A DNA stretch of 5,277 bases. Origin: Planctomycetaceae bacterium (GTDB taxonomy: Bacteria; Planctomycetota; Planctomycetia; Planctomycetales; Planctomycetaceae). The position numbers and the translations under genes were made by a program. Shown here piece by piece: positions 1-5,277 of this stretch (the first letter of the stretch is position 1; every line of letters begins with the position of its first letter). The notes beneath the pieces are model-generated. The model did no database searches. It saw nothing but the letters and a program-made list of their open reading frames with translations, and had not been told where the DNA came from. Where the stretch lies: the NCBI GenBank assembly GCA_027080405.1, contig JALWSL010000413.1:1-5277 (forward strand), read 5' to 3'.

Positions 1-1523
1 GTCTCGCTCCAGTCGGTCAGCCAATCGTGGGCAAAACCCCAGCGATTGTACCAGCGAATCTTCCCCGTGAAATAGGCTTCCGGGGCGGCCAGTTTTACTT
101 CGGGCCACTCCGGATATCCGACCTGAATAACGGGGCGAGTGATCGGAACAGTCGTCACATCCTTGAACCATGCCATGTAAGCATCTGAGAGACGGGCAAC
201 AACTTTCGGGTGCACCGCCGCGATGTTATCAGTTTCCCCCGGATCATTTCGCATATCGAACAACTGCCAACCCTCTCCTTCGTTGACGCACCTCCATCGC
301 TCGGTACGAACAGACCCCGGAAATGGTTTCCTGATATTTTCAACAATCGGTTTTCCCGATGCTCCCACCAGAGCTTTCCAACCGGGATTGCGTGTAAAGA
401 TCATGCGATCTTTGGGCCATTGCTTCTCATCGCCAAACAGCAGAGGCACCAAAGAACGTCCATCGAGCGGTTTTGTCTTCGCTCGGCGAGGATCCACTTC
501 ACACAACTGGGCGATCGTCGGCAGTAAATCGATATGCCCCGCCAGTTGGGGAAGCACTTTGCCTGCTTCAATTTTCCCGGGCCAACGGATAAACATCGTC
601 ACACGCACCCCTCCCTCATGCACACTCCCCTTCATTCCGCGCATCCCGGCATTGAAACGACTCCCCTGAGGCCCCTCTGCTCCGTTATCGGAGAGAAAAA
701 TGACAACGGTATTATCTGTAAGGCCCAAGTTATCGAGATGCCTTAAAAGACGCCCCACATTTTCATCGATATTCTGCACCAATCCATAAACTGCAGCTGG
801 CTTGTTATCGAGTCCCCGCGCTTTGTATTTGTCGTAATAACGATCAGCGATCTGCATCGGTGTATGGGGGGCGTTATAGGGGAGATAGCAGAAAAACGGA
901 CGCTTGCGGTTCTCGCTGATAAAACGCATCGCGGCGTCAGTCAGGACATCGGTGATAAACCCTTTTGTCGGAACCATCTTCCCGTTTTTTTCGAGAACGG
1001 GATCGAAATAATTATCCCAATGCCCTTGAGGCATTCCGAAAAAATCGTCAAAGCCCTGACCGCGTGGATGAGAAGGATAATTTTCGCCAATGTGCCATTT
1101 TCCGAAACAACCGCTTACATACCCTGCCGGGTGGAGCACTTCGGGAATCAACACCTCCTCGGGGCGGACAGATTCCACACCTCTGGTGACCGATGCGCAG
1201 CCGGTCCGCAGATTGTACCGTCCCGTCAGCAGTGTCGCACGAGTCATGGAACAGAGTGGGCATACCATAAAGCGATCGAATCGCGCAGACTGCCTTGCCA
1301 GGCGGTCGAGTTCTGGCGTATCTATCTTGTCGTTACCATGAATCGCCAGGTCACCATAACCCAGATCATCAGCCAGAATAAGCAGGATATTGGGACCGTC
1401 TGATTTCCCGGCGGCGAAAACTGCGTCACTGGAATATACGGACAGGCAAAATACGATTACAGAAAAAATCACACGTAAGTCTCTCCGGGAGCAAGTTTCC
1501 TCTCCAGGTATCGCTGCTGGCAT
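1..1523 (-). CDS. Exported S1-family (arylsulfatase A-like) sulfatase, C-terminus cut by the window edge
   Basis: An uninterrupted minus-strand frame gives 507 codons from ATG 1523-1521 and runs off the left edge. It should hydrolyse sulfate esters, probably on a polysaccharide, outside the cytoplasm; the substrate cannot be read. Residues 45-57 (NILLILADDLGYG and the following D) carry the first metal-binding aspartates, D52 and D53. C91-S-M-T-R95 followed by ATLLTGRY is the formylglycine site, with Met where Pro is usual. GKWH (K142, H144), NAPHTP (H220), SDNGA (D279, N280) and MRGMKGSVHEGG (K298, H302) supply the remaining family active-site positions. Residues 1-37 form a signal peptide: basic S12-R-R-D-L-R17, hydrophobic 18-29, and a cleavage-like AVFA-A near 34-38. 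The SRRDLR stretch resembles a twin-arginine motif. The start is set by a GGAGG six bases upstream. A GTG at 1472 also has a GGAGAG before it but would remove the basic n-region. The family call is firm; activity is less certain because of the motif. Confidence 0.93.
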   Translation of the reverse strand, partial: MPAAIPGEETCSRRDLRVIFSVIVFCLSVYSSDAVFAAGKSDGPNILLILADDLGYGDLAIHGNDKIDTPELDRLARQSARFDRFMVCPLCSMTRATLLTGRYNLRTGCASVTRGVESVRPEEVLIPEVLHPAGYVSGCFGKWHIGENYPSHPRGQGFDDFFGMPQGHWDNYFDPVLEKNGKMVPTKGFITDVLTDAAMRFISENRKRPFFCYLPYNAPHTPMQIADRYYDKYKARGLDNKPAAVYGLVQNIDENVGRLLRHLDNLGLTDNTVVIFLSDNGAEGPQGSRFNAGMRGMKGSVHEGGVRVTMFIRWPGKIEAGKVLPQLAGHIDLLPTIAQLCEVDPRRAKTKPLDGRSLVPLLFGDEKQWPKDRMIFTRNPGWKALVGASGKPIVENIRKPFPGSVRTERWRCVNEGEGWQLFDMRNDPGETDNIAAVHPKVVARLSDAYMAWFKDVTTVPITRPVIQVGYPEWPEVKLAAPEAYFTGKIRWYNRWGFAHDWLTDWSE

Positions 1524-1529
1524 GATGGG

Positions 1530-1534
1530 CCTCC
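1530..1534 (-). promoter_or_regulatory. Ribosome binding site deciding the sulfatase start
   Basis: On the minus strand GGAGG precedes ATG 1523-1521 by six bases. This favours the ATG over the internal GTG at 1472-1470, which has its own weaker GGAGAG eight bases upstream, because only the ATG keeps the two arginines in front of the hydrophobic core of the signal peptide. Confidence 0.75.
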
Positions 1535-1574
1535 AGGTAGAGATTGAGCATGTGACGCTGCACGAAATGAAGAG

Positions 1575-1602
1575 CAGTCAATATTTCACAGTCATTATTT
1601 CA
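1575..1602. repeat. Tandem 14-bp direct repeat upstream of the sulfatase (candidate operator)
   Basis: Two exactly abutting copies of CAGTCAWTATTTCA occupy 1575-1588 and 1589-1602, differing only at the seventh base (A against T). They lie 52 bases upstream of the sulfatase ATG, where a promoter or its regulator site would be. Head-to-tail half-sites of this size are typical of sites for activators or of paired repressor dimers, but no regulator is identified. A clear -10/-35 pair for the sulfatase was not found nearby, so the link to transcription is inferred from position. Confidence 0.6.
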
Positions 1603-1777
1603 CCCAAAGTGGTCCCAATGGTACTTCAAACCGGAAGCTCCAGTCAAAGCAACTGGTGCTCACCCGCTGACATCAGTTCTGCCGGAAACCCGTAGACCCG
1701 ATCTCCAGAATGAAGAATCTCATCAAGTTGGCCGCGTCTGAGCCATCTCCGTCGCTTCGCGGAGTTACTCTCGTGTT

Positions 1778-1854
1778 ACAAACCGCCCGGTTTAACAACA
1801 GTTTTCTCGCAAGCGGCCCGACAGTGAAAGCGGCAACAGCACAAACCGTCCGGT
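1778..1854. repeat. Pair of 14-bp repeats ACAAACCGNCCGGT
   Basis: ACAAACCGCCCGGT at 1778-1791 and ACAAACCGTCCGGT at 1841-1854 match at 13 of 14 bases, with starts 63 bases apart. The first copy is also an inverted repeat, AAACCG, two bases, CGGTTT (1780-1793). Between them AAGCGGC occurs twice with ACAG shortly after each, suggesting an old duplication. No function is evident. Confidence 0.45.
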
Positions 1855-1888
1855 AGTGGCCACGTCCAGAGAAGATCAGGTGATATCA

Positions 1889-1926
1889 AAATACCGGAGG
1901 GCAGGCGGCCTACCGCTCAGGTATTT
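1889..1926. other. Possible nested stem-loop in the intergenic region
   Basis: AAATACC at 1889-1895 is complementary to GGTATTT at 1920-1926. Inside it GCGG at 1905-1908 pairs with CCGC at 1913-1916 across the loop CCTA. The asymmetric internal loop (nine bases against three) and the lack of a following T-run make it a poor terminator. It may be chance. Confidence 0.25.
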
Positions 1927-2100
1927 GTGGGGATAAAGGATATCGCTGTGCCGCTTTGAGGTATGATAAAACCAGGCGATTTACACAGACGAAGATCCGC
2001 AAGTCACCGATGCGCTAATCTCGGCCAAATCACATATCCCGAGTCGCCAGAACGAAACCGATGCATGATCGGGAGTAGTCCCCAGACAGGTAAAATGGCA

Positions 2101-2114
2101 TTTTTTTAAAAAAA
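2101..2114. promoter_or_regulatory. T7A7 palindrome, possible UP-like element
   Basis: Seven T followed by seven A form a perfect 14-bp AT palindrome ending 15 bases before the proposed -35. AT tracts upstream of a -35 can contact the RNA polymerase alpha subunit or bend DNA. The role is inferred from position only. Confidence 0.4.
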
Positions 2115-2129
2115 CAATCAAAAGACTAC

Positions 2130-2141
2130 TCGACATGTCGA
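2130..2141. promoter_or_regulatory. Perfect 12-bp palindrome over the -35: candidate ArsR operator
   Basis: TCGACATGTCGA equals its own reverse complement and covers the -35 hexamer plus six spacer bases. A repressor dimer bound here would block RNA polymerase. ArsR/SmtB proteins commonly bind such dyads in their own promoters, so autoregulation by the gene at 2188 is the natural reading. No binding data are visible. Confidence 0.6.
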
Positions 2142-2157
2142 TACATCCCGATATAAT
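2130..2157 (+). promoter_or_regulatory. Sigma-70-type promoter of the sulfur operon
   Basis: TCGACA at 2130-2135 matches the -35 consensus TTGACA at five of six bases. TATAAT at 2152-2157 is a perfect -10, and the spacer is 16 bases. Transcription would start near 2164, leaving a leader of about 24 bases before the regulator's ATG. Confidence 0.75.
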
Positions 2158-2176
2158 AGACTGCGGGCAAATATCG

Positions 2177-2182
2177 AGGAGG
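2177..2182 (+). promoter_or_regulatory. Ribosome binding site of the ArsR-family regulator
   Basis: AGGAGG within a GAGGAGGAGG run lies five bases before ATG 2188. The strong match supports this start over the internal ATG at codon 15. Confidence 0.8.
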
Positions 2183-2187
2183 AGGTT

Positions 2188-2508
2188 ATGGGAACGAAGT
2201 CCAGTCATTCAGATTCGACACTTGTTTCGATGCCCAATTTGGAAGCGGCTGCGGAGTGTTTGCGAACATTGGCCCACCCGTGCCGTTTGCGTATCGTGCA
2301 AATGTTGATGAAAGGGAGTTATACGGTCGGTCAATTGGCGGAGGCTTGTGATATACCGAGCCACATGGCTTCGGAGCATTTACGATTGATGCAGCGTTGT
2401 GGGTTTCTTGATTCCGAGAAGCAGGGACGTTTCCGCTATTACCATATCGCAGAGCCGCATTTGGAGAAGATCATGGGCTGTATCATTAGTCGATTTGGCG
2501 ATCAGTAA
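2188..2508 (+). CDS. ArsR/SmtB-family winged-helix repressor, probably sulfide/thiol-responsive
   Basis: This 106-residue protein has the size and layout of an ArsR-family dimeric repressor. Residues 17-31 form the first helix, ending in the family-typical LRTLAHP. RLRIVQMLMKGSYTVGQLAE (33-52) leads into the helix-turn-helix, with the recognition helix around SHMASEHLRLMQRCGFL (58-74), and EKQGRFRYYHI (77-87) is the wing. It has no ELCVCDL-type metal motif in the recognition region, so a classical arsenic sensor is unlikely. Cysteines are at 24, 32, 54, 71 and 98. The positions that carry cysteines in YgaV/BigR/SqrR sulfide sensors appear to be Q38 and G104 here. Its neighbours, a YgaP-like rhodanese and a CoADR-Rhd, point to reactive sulfur as the signal, and a palindrome in its own promoter suggests autoregulation. 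Leucine codons are TTG in 8 of 11 cases with no CTG, unlike the downstream genes. Confidence 0.9.
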   Translation: MGTKSSHSDSTLVSMPNLEAAAECLRTLAHPCRLRIVQMLMKGSYTVGQLAEACDIPSHMASEHLRLMQRCGFLDSEKQGRFRYYHIAEPHLEKIMGCIISRFGDQ

Positions 2509-2574
2509 CCCCCCGGTATCCATTTCAAGTTATTTCGGGACAAATCAACAGAGGCGATTCTCAAGTTACAAGAA

Positions 2575-2579
2575 AGGAG
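2575..2579 (+). promoter_or_regulatory. Ribosome binding site deciding the rhodanese start
   Basis: AGGAG ends only two bases before ATG 2582 but eight bases before ATG 2588, which is the normal spacing. The second ATG is therefore the preferred start. Confidence 0.7.
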
Positions 2580-2587
2580 CGATGACG

Positions 2588-3139
2588 ATGGTCGAGACAA
2601 TTTCACCTCAGCAGTTGGAAGCTCTGCACAAAAACAACCCGTCACTGGAGTTGATCGACGTTCGAACGCCGGCGGAATTCCAGGAGGTTCACGTTAAATT
2701 TGCAAAGAACGTGCCCCTGGATCGACTCAATCCGGAAAAGCTGATTGCTTCCCGGAATGGGGCATCGGAACAGCCGTTGTACGTCATCTGCAAATCTGGC
2801 AGCCGGGGGCAAATGGCCTGTCAGAAAATTGAAGCGGCTGGTTTTTCCGACGTTTACAATATAGAAGGTGGAACAGCTGCCTGTGTCGATGCAGGACTCC
2901 CGGTCGTGCGGGGTAAGAAGGTCATGTCCCTGGAAAGGCAGGTTCGGATTGCTGCGGGACTGCTTGTGATGCTGGGCTGCATCCTGGCCGTGACGGTGAA
3001 CATCAACTGGATTATTCTGCCTTCGTTCGTTGGTGCAGGATTGGTATTCGCGGGTCTCACCGACACCTGTGGAATGGGAATGATACTTGCCAGGATGCCT
3101 TGGAACCAGGTACAGGAGAGTTGCAGTGCATCATCGTAA
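2588..3139 (+). CDS. YgaP-like membrane rhodanese (sulfurtransferase with C-terminal two-helix membrane domain)
   Basis: The 183-residue product carries a single rhodanese domain at about residues 5-108, with LIDVRTPAEF near 22-31 and the active-site loop C69-K-S-G-S-R74 that would carry the persulfide. Residues about 121-138 and 141-157 are hydrophobic spans followed by TDTCGMGMILARMPWN (C161), the style of the DUF2892 membrane domain found in E. coli YgaP. The length (YgaP is about 174) and domain order agree. It should transfer sulfane sulfur at the cytoplasmic face of the inner membrane; the physiological acceptor is unknown. It sits 79 bases after the regulator and 51 before the CoADR-Rhd gene, as part of one operon. 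The frame stays open upstream to 2399, inside the regulator gene, but that stretch has no rhodanese sequence and the ribosome binding site fixes the start here. Confidence 0.92.
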   Translation: MVETISPQQLEALHKNNPSLELIDVRTPAEFQEVHVKFAKNVPLDRLNPEKLIASRNGASEQPLYVICKSGSRGQMACQKIEAAGFSDVYNIEGGTAACVDAGLPVVRGKKVMSLERQVRIAAGLLVMLGCILAVTVNINWIILPSFVGAGLVFAGLTDTCGMGMILARMPWNQVQESCSASS

Positions 3140-3177
3140 TCGGTGGGCAATCCATGAAGTCGGTTTCTGCATGTTTG

Positions 3178-3183
3178 AGGAGG
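3178..3183 (+). promoter_or_regulatory. Ribosome binding site supporting a GTG start
   Basis: A full AGGAGG lies seven bases before GTG 3191. There is no in-frame ATG nearby, and the protein begins directly with the first beta strand of the FAD-binding fold (KIVIVGAVAGG), so the GTG is convincing. Confidence 0.85.
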
Positions 3184-3190
3184 AACAGTT

Positions 3191-4828
3191 GTGAAGATTG
3201 TTATTGTAGGAGCGGTTGCGGGAGGAGCATCGGCAGCGGCGCGGGCCAGGCGGCTATCTGAAGATGCGGAGATTGTTCTTTTTGAGCGGGGGCATGACCC
3301 CTCCTTTGCCAACTGCGGTCTTCCCTATTATATCGGTGGTGAGATCGCGGAGCGCCAGAAGTTGTTGGTCGCTCCCAAGGAGCTGCTACAGCAGCGCTTT
3401 CGTCTCGATGTTCGAACGAGAACTGAAGTTGTTTCGATCAATCGGGAAAACAAAACAGTCACCGCACGTGATCTGGAAACCGGGACCACTTCGACCGAAT
3501 CGTACGACAAGCTGATTCTTTCTCCGGGAGCAAAACCCTTTGTTCCTCCTGTTCCCGGAGCAGACCTGCCCGGCGTCTACACACTGCGCGATTTGCAGGA
3601 CGCCGACCGACTGCTCGATGCTGTTACGAAGGGAGCAAAACACGCGGTCATTGTCGGAGCCGGCTTCATCGGTCTGGAAATGGCCGAGAATCTGATCAAC
3701 CGCTCAATCGCAACGACACTGCTTGAGTTGGGGGATCAGATCATGCCCCCTCTGGATAAGGAAATGACACAACCGATCCTGAAAAAGCTCAAAGAAAAAG
3801 GAGTAAAAATACGACTGTGCGACACCAAGGAGACCATCGAAAAGACTGACAAAGGTTTGAAGGTGACCCTGACATCAGGGGAACACGAACTTGCGGATTT
3901 CGTGCTACTTTCTGTGGGAGTTCGACCAGAAAACACGCTGGCCATTGAGGCCGGATTGGAAGTCGGTCCCCGTGGTGGGATCAAGGTCAACAAGCAGATG
4001 CAAACGAGCGATCCAGATATTTACGCTGTTGGCGATGCGGTTGAAACCTACGATTTTATCACCAACAACCCGACACAGGTTCCGTTGGCTGGTCCCGCCA
4101 ATCGCCAGGGAAGACTGGCAGCCGAACATATTTTCGGTCGGTCAGGCGAGTATCGAGGCACACAGGGAACAGCCATCGTCGGACTATTCGGCATGTCGGC
4201 TGCAATGACCGGTCTCAGCGAGAAAGCAGCCAGGCGATTCGAAGTTGACTACGAAAAAGTCTACATACATCCCGCCCATCACGCAGGATACTTTCCAGGC
4301 GCACAAGGAATGACTCTCAAGCTGCTGTTCTCTCCGGAAGACGGAAAAATCCTGGGTGCACAGGGAGTCGGAGGCGAAGGAGTCGATAAACGAATCGATG
4401 TCATCGCGATGGCGATTCAGGCCGGAATGACCGTTTACGATCTGGAAGAAGCCGAACTCTCTTATGCCCCCCAGTTCGGTTCCGCCAAAGATCCGGTCAA
4501 CATGCTCGGCTTTGTTGCCTCGGGAGTGCTGCGAAACGACCAACCGATTGTTCATGTGGATCAACTCGACAAGGAACCCTGGAAGGATGCCTTACTGGTT
4601 GATGTTCGTACGCCCGCTGAATTTGAAAGCGGGCATATCGAGGGAGCCATCAATATACCGGTAGATGATTTAAGGAACCGAATTGATGAAATTCCGGTTG
4701 ACCGGACGGTGATTGCCTATTGTAAAGTCGGCATGCGGGGCTATTTGGCAACAAGAATACTGCTCCAGAATAATCGCAAAGCGTATAACCTGAGCGGCGG
4801 TTACACGACCTGGGAGTTGATGCAATAA
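3191..4828 (+). CDS. CoA-disulfide reductase / persulfide reductase with fused C-terminal rhodanese (CoADR-Rhd)
   Basis: The 545-residue flavoprotein starts with the FAD dinucleotide motif VGAVAGGASAAARARR (6-21), followed by SFANCGLPYYIGG, whose C42 is the single redox cysteine of the CoADR group (C43 in the usual numbering). GAGFIG (156-161) is the NAD(P)H-binding motif and YAVGDA (278-283) the second FAD contact. In the dimerisation domain AGYFPGAQG (Y367) and SYAPQFGSAKDPVNMLG (Y425) match the two active-site tyrosines of CoA-disulfide reductases; their spacing of 58 equals that of S. aureus Y361/Y419. A rhodanese domain fills about 455-545, with DVRTPAEF and the catalytic loop C511-K-V-G-M-R516. 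Family members reduce CoA disulfide, CoA persulfide or polysulfide with NAD(P)H and release sulfide; the preferred substrate here cannot be told. It is the last gene of the operon, and a terminator begins 45 bases later. All key residues are present and no frame break is seen. Confidence 0.95.
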   Translation: MKIVIVGAVAGGASAAARARRLSEDAEIVLFERGHDPSFANCGLPYYIGGEIAERQKLLVAPKELLQQRFRLDVRTRTEVVSINRENKTVTARDLETGTTSTESYDKLILSPGAKPFVPPVPGADLPGVYTLRDLQDADRLLDAVTKGAKHAVIVGAGFIGLEMAENLINRSIATTLLELGDQIMPPLDKEMTQPILKKLKEKGVKIRLCDTKETIEKTDKGLKVTLTSGEHELADFVLLSVGVRPENTLAIEAGLEVGPRGGIKVNKQMQTSDPDIYAVGDAVETYDFITNNPTQVPLAGPANRQGRLAAEHIFGRSGEYRGTQGTAIVGLFGMSAAMTGLSEKAARRFEVDYEKVYIHPAHHAGYFPGAQGMTLKLLFSPEDGKILGAQGVGGEGVDKRIDVIAMAIQAGMTVYDLEEAELSYAPQFGSAKDPVNMLGFVASGVLRNDQPIVHVDQLDKEPWKDALLVDVRTPAEFESGHIEGAINIPVDDLRNRIDEIPVDRTVIAYCKVGMRGYLATRILLQNNRKAYNLSGGYTTWELMQ

Positions 4829-4873
4829 AAAGAACCGAGGGGCCGACACGGAGAAAGCCGTTAACAGGCAAAC

Positions 4874-4917
4874 AAAAAAACGACCATGAGAAATATATTC
4901 CCATGGTCGCTTTTTTT
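4874..4917. terminator. Bidirectional rho-independent terminator between convergent genes
   Basis: CGACCATG at 4881-4888 pairs with CATGGTCG at 4902-4909 around a 13-base loop. Seven A precede the stem (4874-4880), and seven T follow it after one C (4911-4917), so a U-run is produced in either direction. It ends the sulfur operon on the plus strand and can also end the pilin-like gene on the minus strand. Confidence 0.9.
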
Positions 4918-4944
4918 AGGTTAACGAATCGCCAGCACGAATGA

Positions 4945-5271
4945 CTAACGTCGTTTTGCTGCTTCATCAACAGGATAATCGCATGCGATATCGCATTGGT
5001 TATCGTCGCAATCGTCAGTTGTGTCAGCCCAAGCTGAGCCACGGGTGTAAGCCTTGATGGCTCCGCCCTGCTTTGTACCGGAGAAACCGGTGTAGTAGTA
5101 AGACTGATTAACATTACCGATCGCATCAGCAACGTCGTTCAACTCTGCAACGACAGAATGCTGAACTTCGCTCAAACCAACGATCAAACCGATGACCAGA
5201 AGAGTCGCAATCAATACGAGCTCGGCTGATACAACAAAACCAGCTTCGTCATTTAACAGTGCGCGTAGCAT
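4945..5271 (-). CDS. Flp/type IVb pilin-like small membrane protein
   Basis: The 108-residue product has a short leader MLRALLNDEAG, then FVVSAELVLIATLLVIGLIVGL (12-33) as the only hydrophobic span, a polar helix-like region (EVQHSVVAELNDVADAIGNVNQSY, 35-58) and an acidic tail with C88, C93 and C97. A glycine before a hydrophobic helix that contains an early glutamate is the plan of a prepilin cleaved after G11, and DEAG resembles the DESG of Flp pilins. With that cleavage the glutamate (E17) is mature residue 6, not the usual 5. Planctomycetes encode many such proteins; whether they assemble into pili is unknown to me. It is convergent with the sulfur operon and seems unrelated to it. Only six bases upstream of the ATG are in the window, so no ribosome binding site can be judged and the start could lie further out. 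Confidence 0.72.
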   Translation of the reverse strand: MLRALLNDEAGFVVSAELVLIATLLVIGLIVGLSEVQHSVVAELNDVADAIGNVNQSYYYTGFSGTKQGGAIKAYTRGSAWADTTDDCDDNQCDIACDYPVDEAAKRR

Positions 5272-5277
5272 GTCAGG

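Larger units (their letters stand above)
1524..2187. other. Intergenic region between divergent sulfatase and sulfur operon
   Basis: This 664-base stretch has no convincing gene. Short open frames in it (for example plus strand up to 1695, and minus strand 2208-1981) show no recognisable domain or good ribosome binding site, and they overlap the sulfatase start or the operon promoter. It contains a tandem repeat close to the sulfatase, a dispersed 14-bp repeat, a small hairpin at 1747-1764 (arms CTCCG and CGGAG), a nested stem-loop at 1889-1926, an imperfect palindrome at 2058-2072 (CCGAT, five bases, ATCGG) and the operon promoter. The part from about 1610 to 2050 is otherwise featureless to me and could be decayed sequence. 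Confidence 0.7.

Noticed and set aside
864..1403. Plus-strand 179-codon open frame
   Set aside because: It is antisense to the conserved catalytic part of the sulfatase, whose motifs are clear on the minus strand.
1390..1695. Plus-strand 101-codon open frame
   Set aside because: It overlaps the start of the sulfatase on the other strand, has no ribosome binding site and resembles no protein family.
1981..2208. Minus-strand 75-codon open frame
   Set aside because: It runs across the promoter and start of the regulator gene, with no recognisable domain.
2525..2568. TCAAGTTA repeated at 2525-2532 and 2561-2568 between regulator and rhodanese
   Set aside because: An eight-base repeat in a short AT-richer gap is weak evidence, and no second promoter or operator structure goes with it.
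2399..2587. Upstream extension of the rhodanese frame inside the regulator gene
   Set aside because: It overlaps the regulator in another frame, encodes no recognisable rhodanese sequence, and a well-placed ribosome binding site supports ATG 2588.
3171..3194. Seven-codon mini-ORF (MFEEEQL) whose stop overlaps the GTG start of the CoADR-Rhd gene
   Set aside because: It could suggest translational coupling, but its bases are those of the ribosome binding site itself and it has no Shine-Dalgarno of its own; chance is likelier.
4650..5132. Minus-strand 160-codon open frame
   Set aside because: It spans the terminator and overlaps both the CoADR-Rhd rhodanese domain and the pilin-like gene in other frames; it is a shadow frame.

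Overview
The window looks like chromosomal DNA of a planctomycete (phylum Planctomycetota). The reasons are a large exported S1-type sulfatase, a small membrane protein with the 'DEAGFVVSAELVLIA' type of N-terminus that I associate with planctomycete Flp-pilin-like proteins, and moderate GC with loosely packed genes. This assignment rests on protein style only; no marker gene is present.

Left part (1-1523, minus strand): most of a secreted sulfatase gene whose 3' end lies beyond the left edge. Its signal peptide, metal-binding residues and formylglycine region are readable, and the core modification motif is the unusual C-S-M-T-R. A 664-base gene-free stretch follows (1524-2187). It holds a perfectly abutting tandem 14-bp repeat just upstream of the sulfatase, a dispersed 14-bp repeat pair, a possible nested stem-loop, and the promoter of the next operon.

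Centre (about 2130-4917, plus strand): a compact three-gene reactive-sulfur operon. An ArsR-family repressor is followed by a YgaP-like membrane rhodanese and then by a CoA-disulfide reductase fused to a C-terminal rhodanese. Gaps are 79 and 51 bases, each gene has a good ribosome binding site, and a strong hairpin terminator closes the unit. The promoter has a perfect TATAAT -10, and its -35 lies inside a perfect 12-bp palindrome, a good candidate for the repressor's own operator. The likely logic is that the regulator senses sulfide, persulfide or another thiol-reactive compound and releases the promoter. The membrane rhodanese then moves sulfane sulfur, and the flavoprotein reduces CoA disulfide, CoA persulfide or polysulfide using NAD(P)H. 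The layout resembles E. coli ygaVP extended by a CoADR-Rhd gene. The regulator lacks the cysteines of the YgaV/BigR/SqrR type at the expected positions and has others instead.

Right part (4945-5271, minus strand): a convergent gene for a 108-residue single-span protein resembling a type IVb (Flp-like) prepilin with an acidic cysteine-containing tail. It shares the bidirectional terminator with the sulfur operon.

No RNA genes, CRISPR arrays, insertion sequences or integrases were seen. The core operon is a recognisable known type, not a wholly new system. The points most worth following are the regulator's cysteines, the sulfatase motif and the two regulatory repeats.
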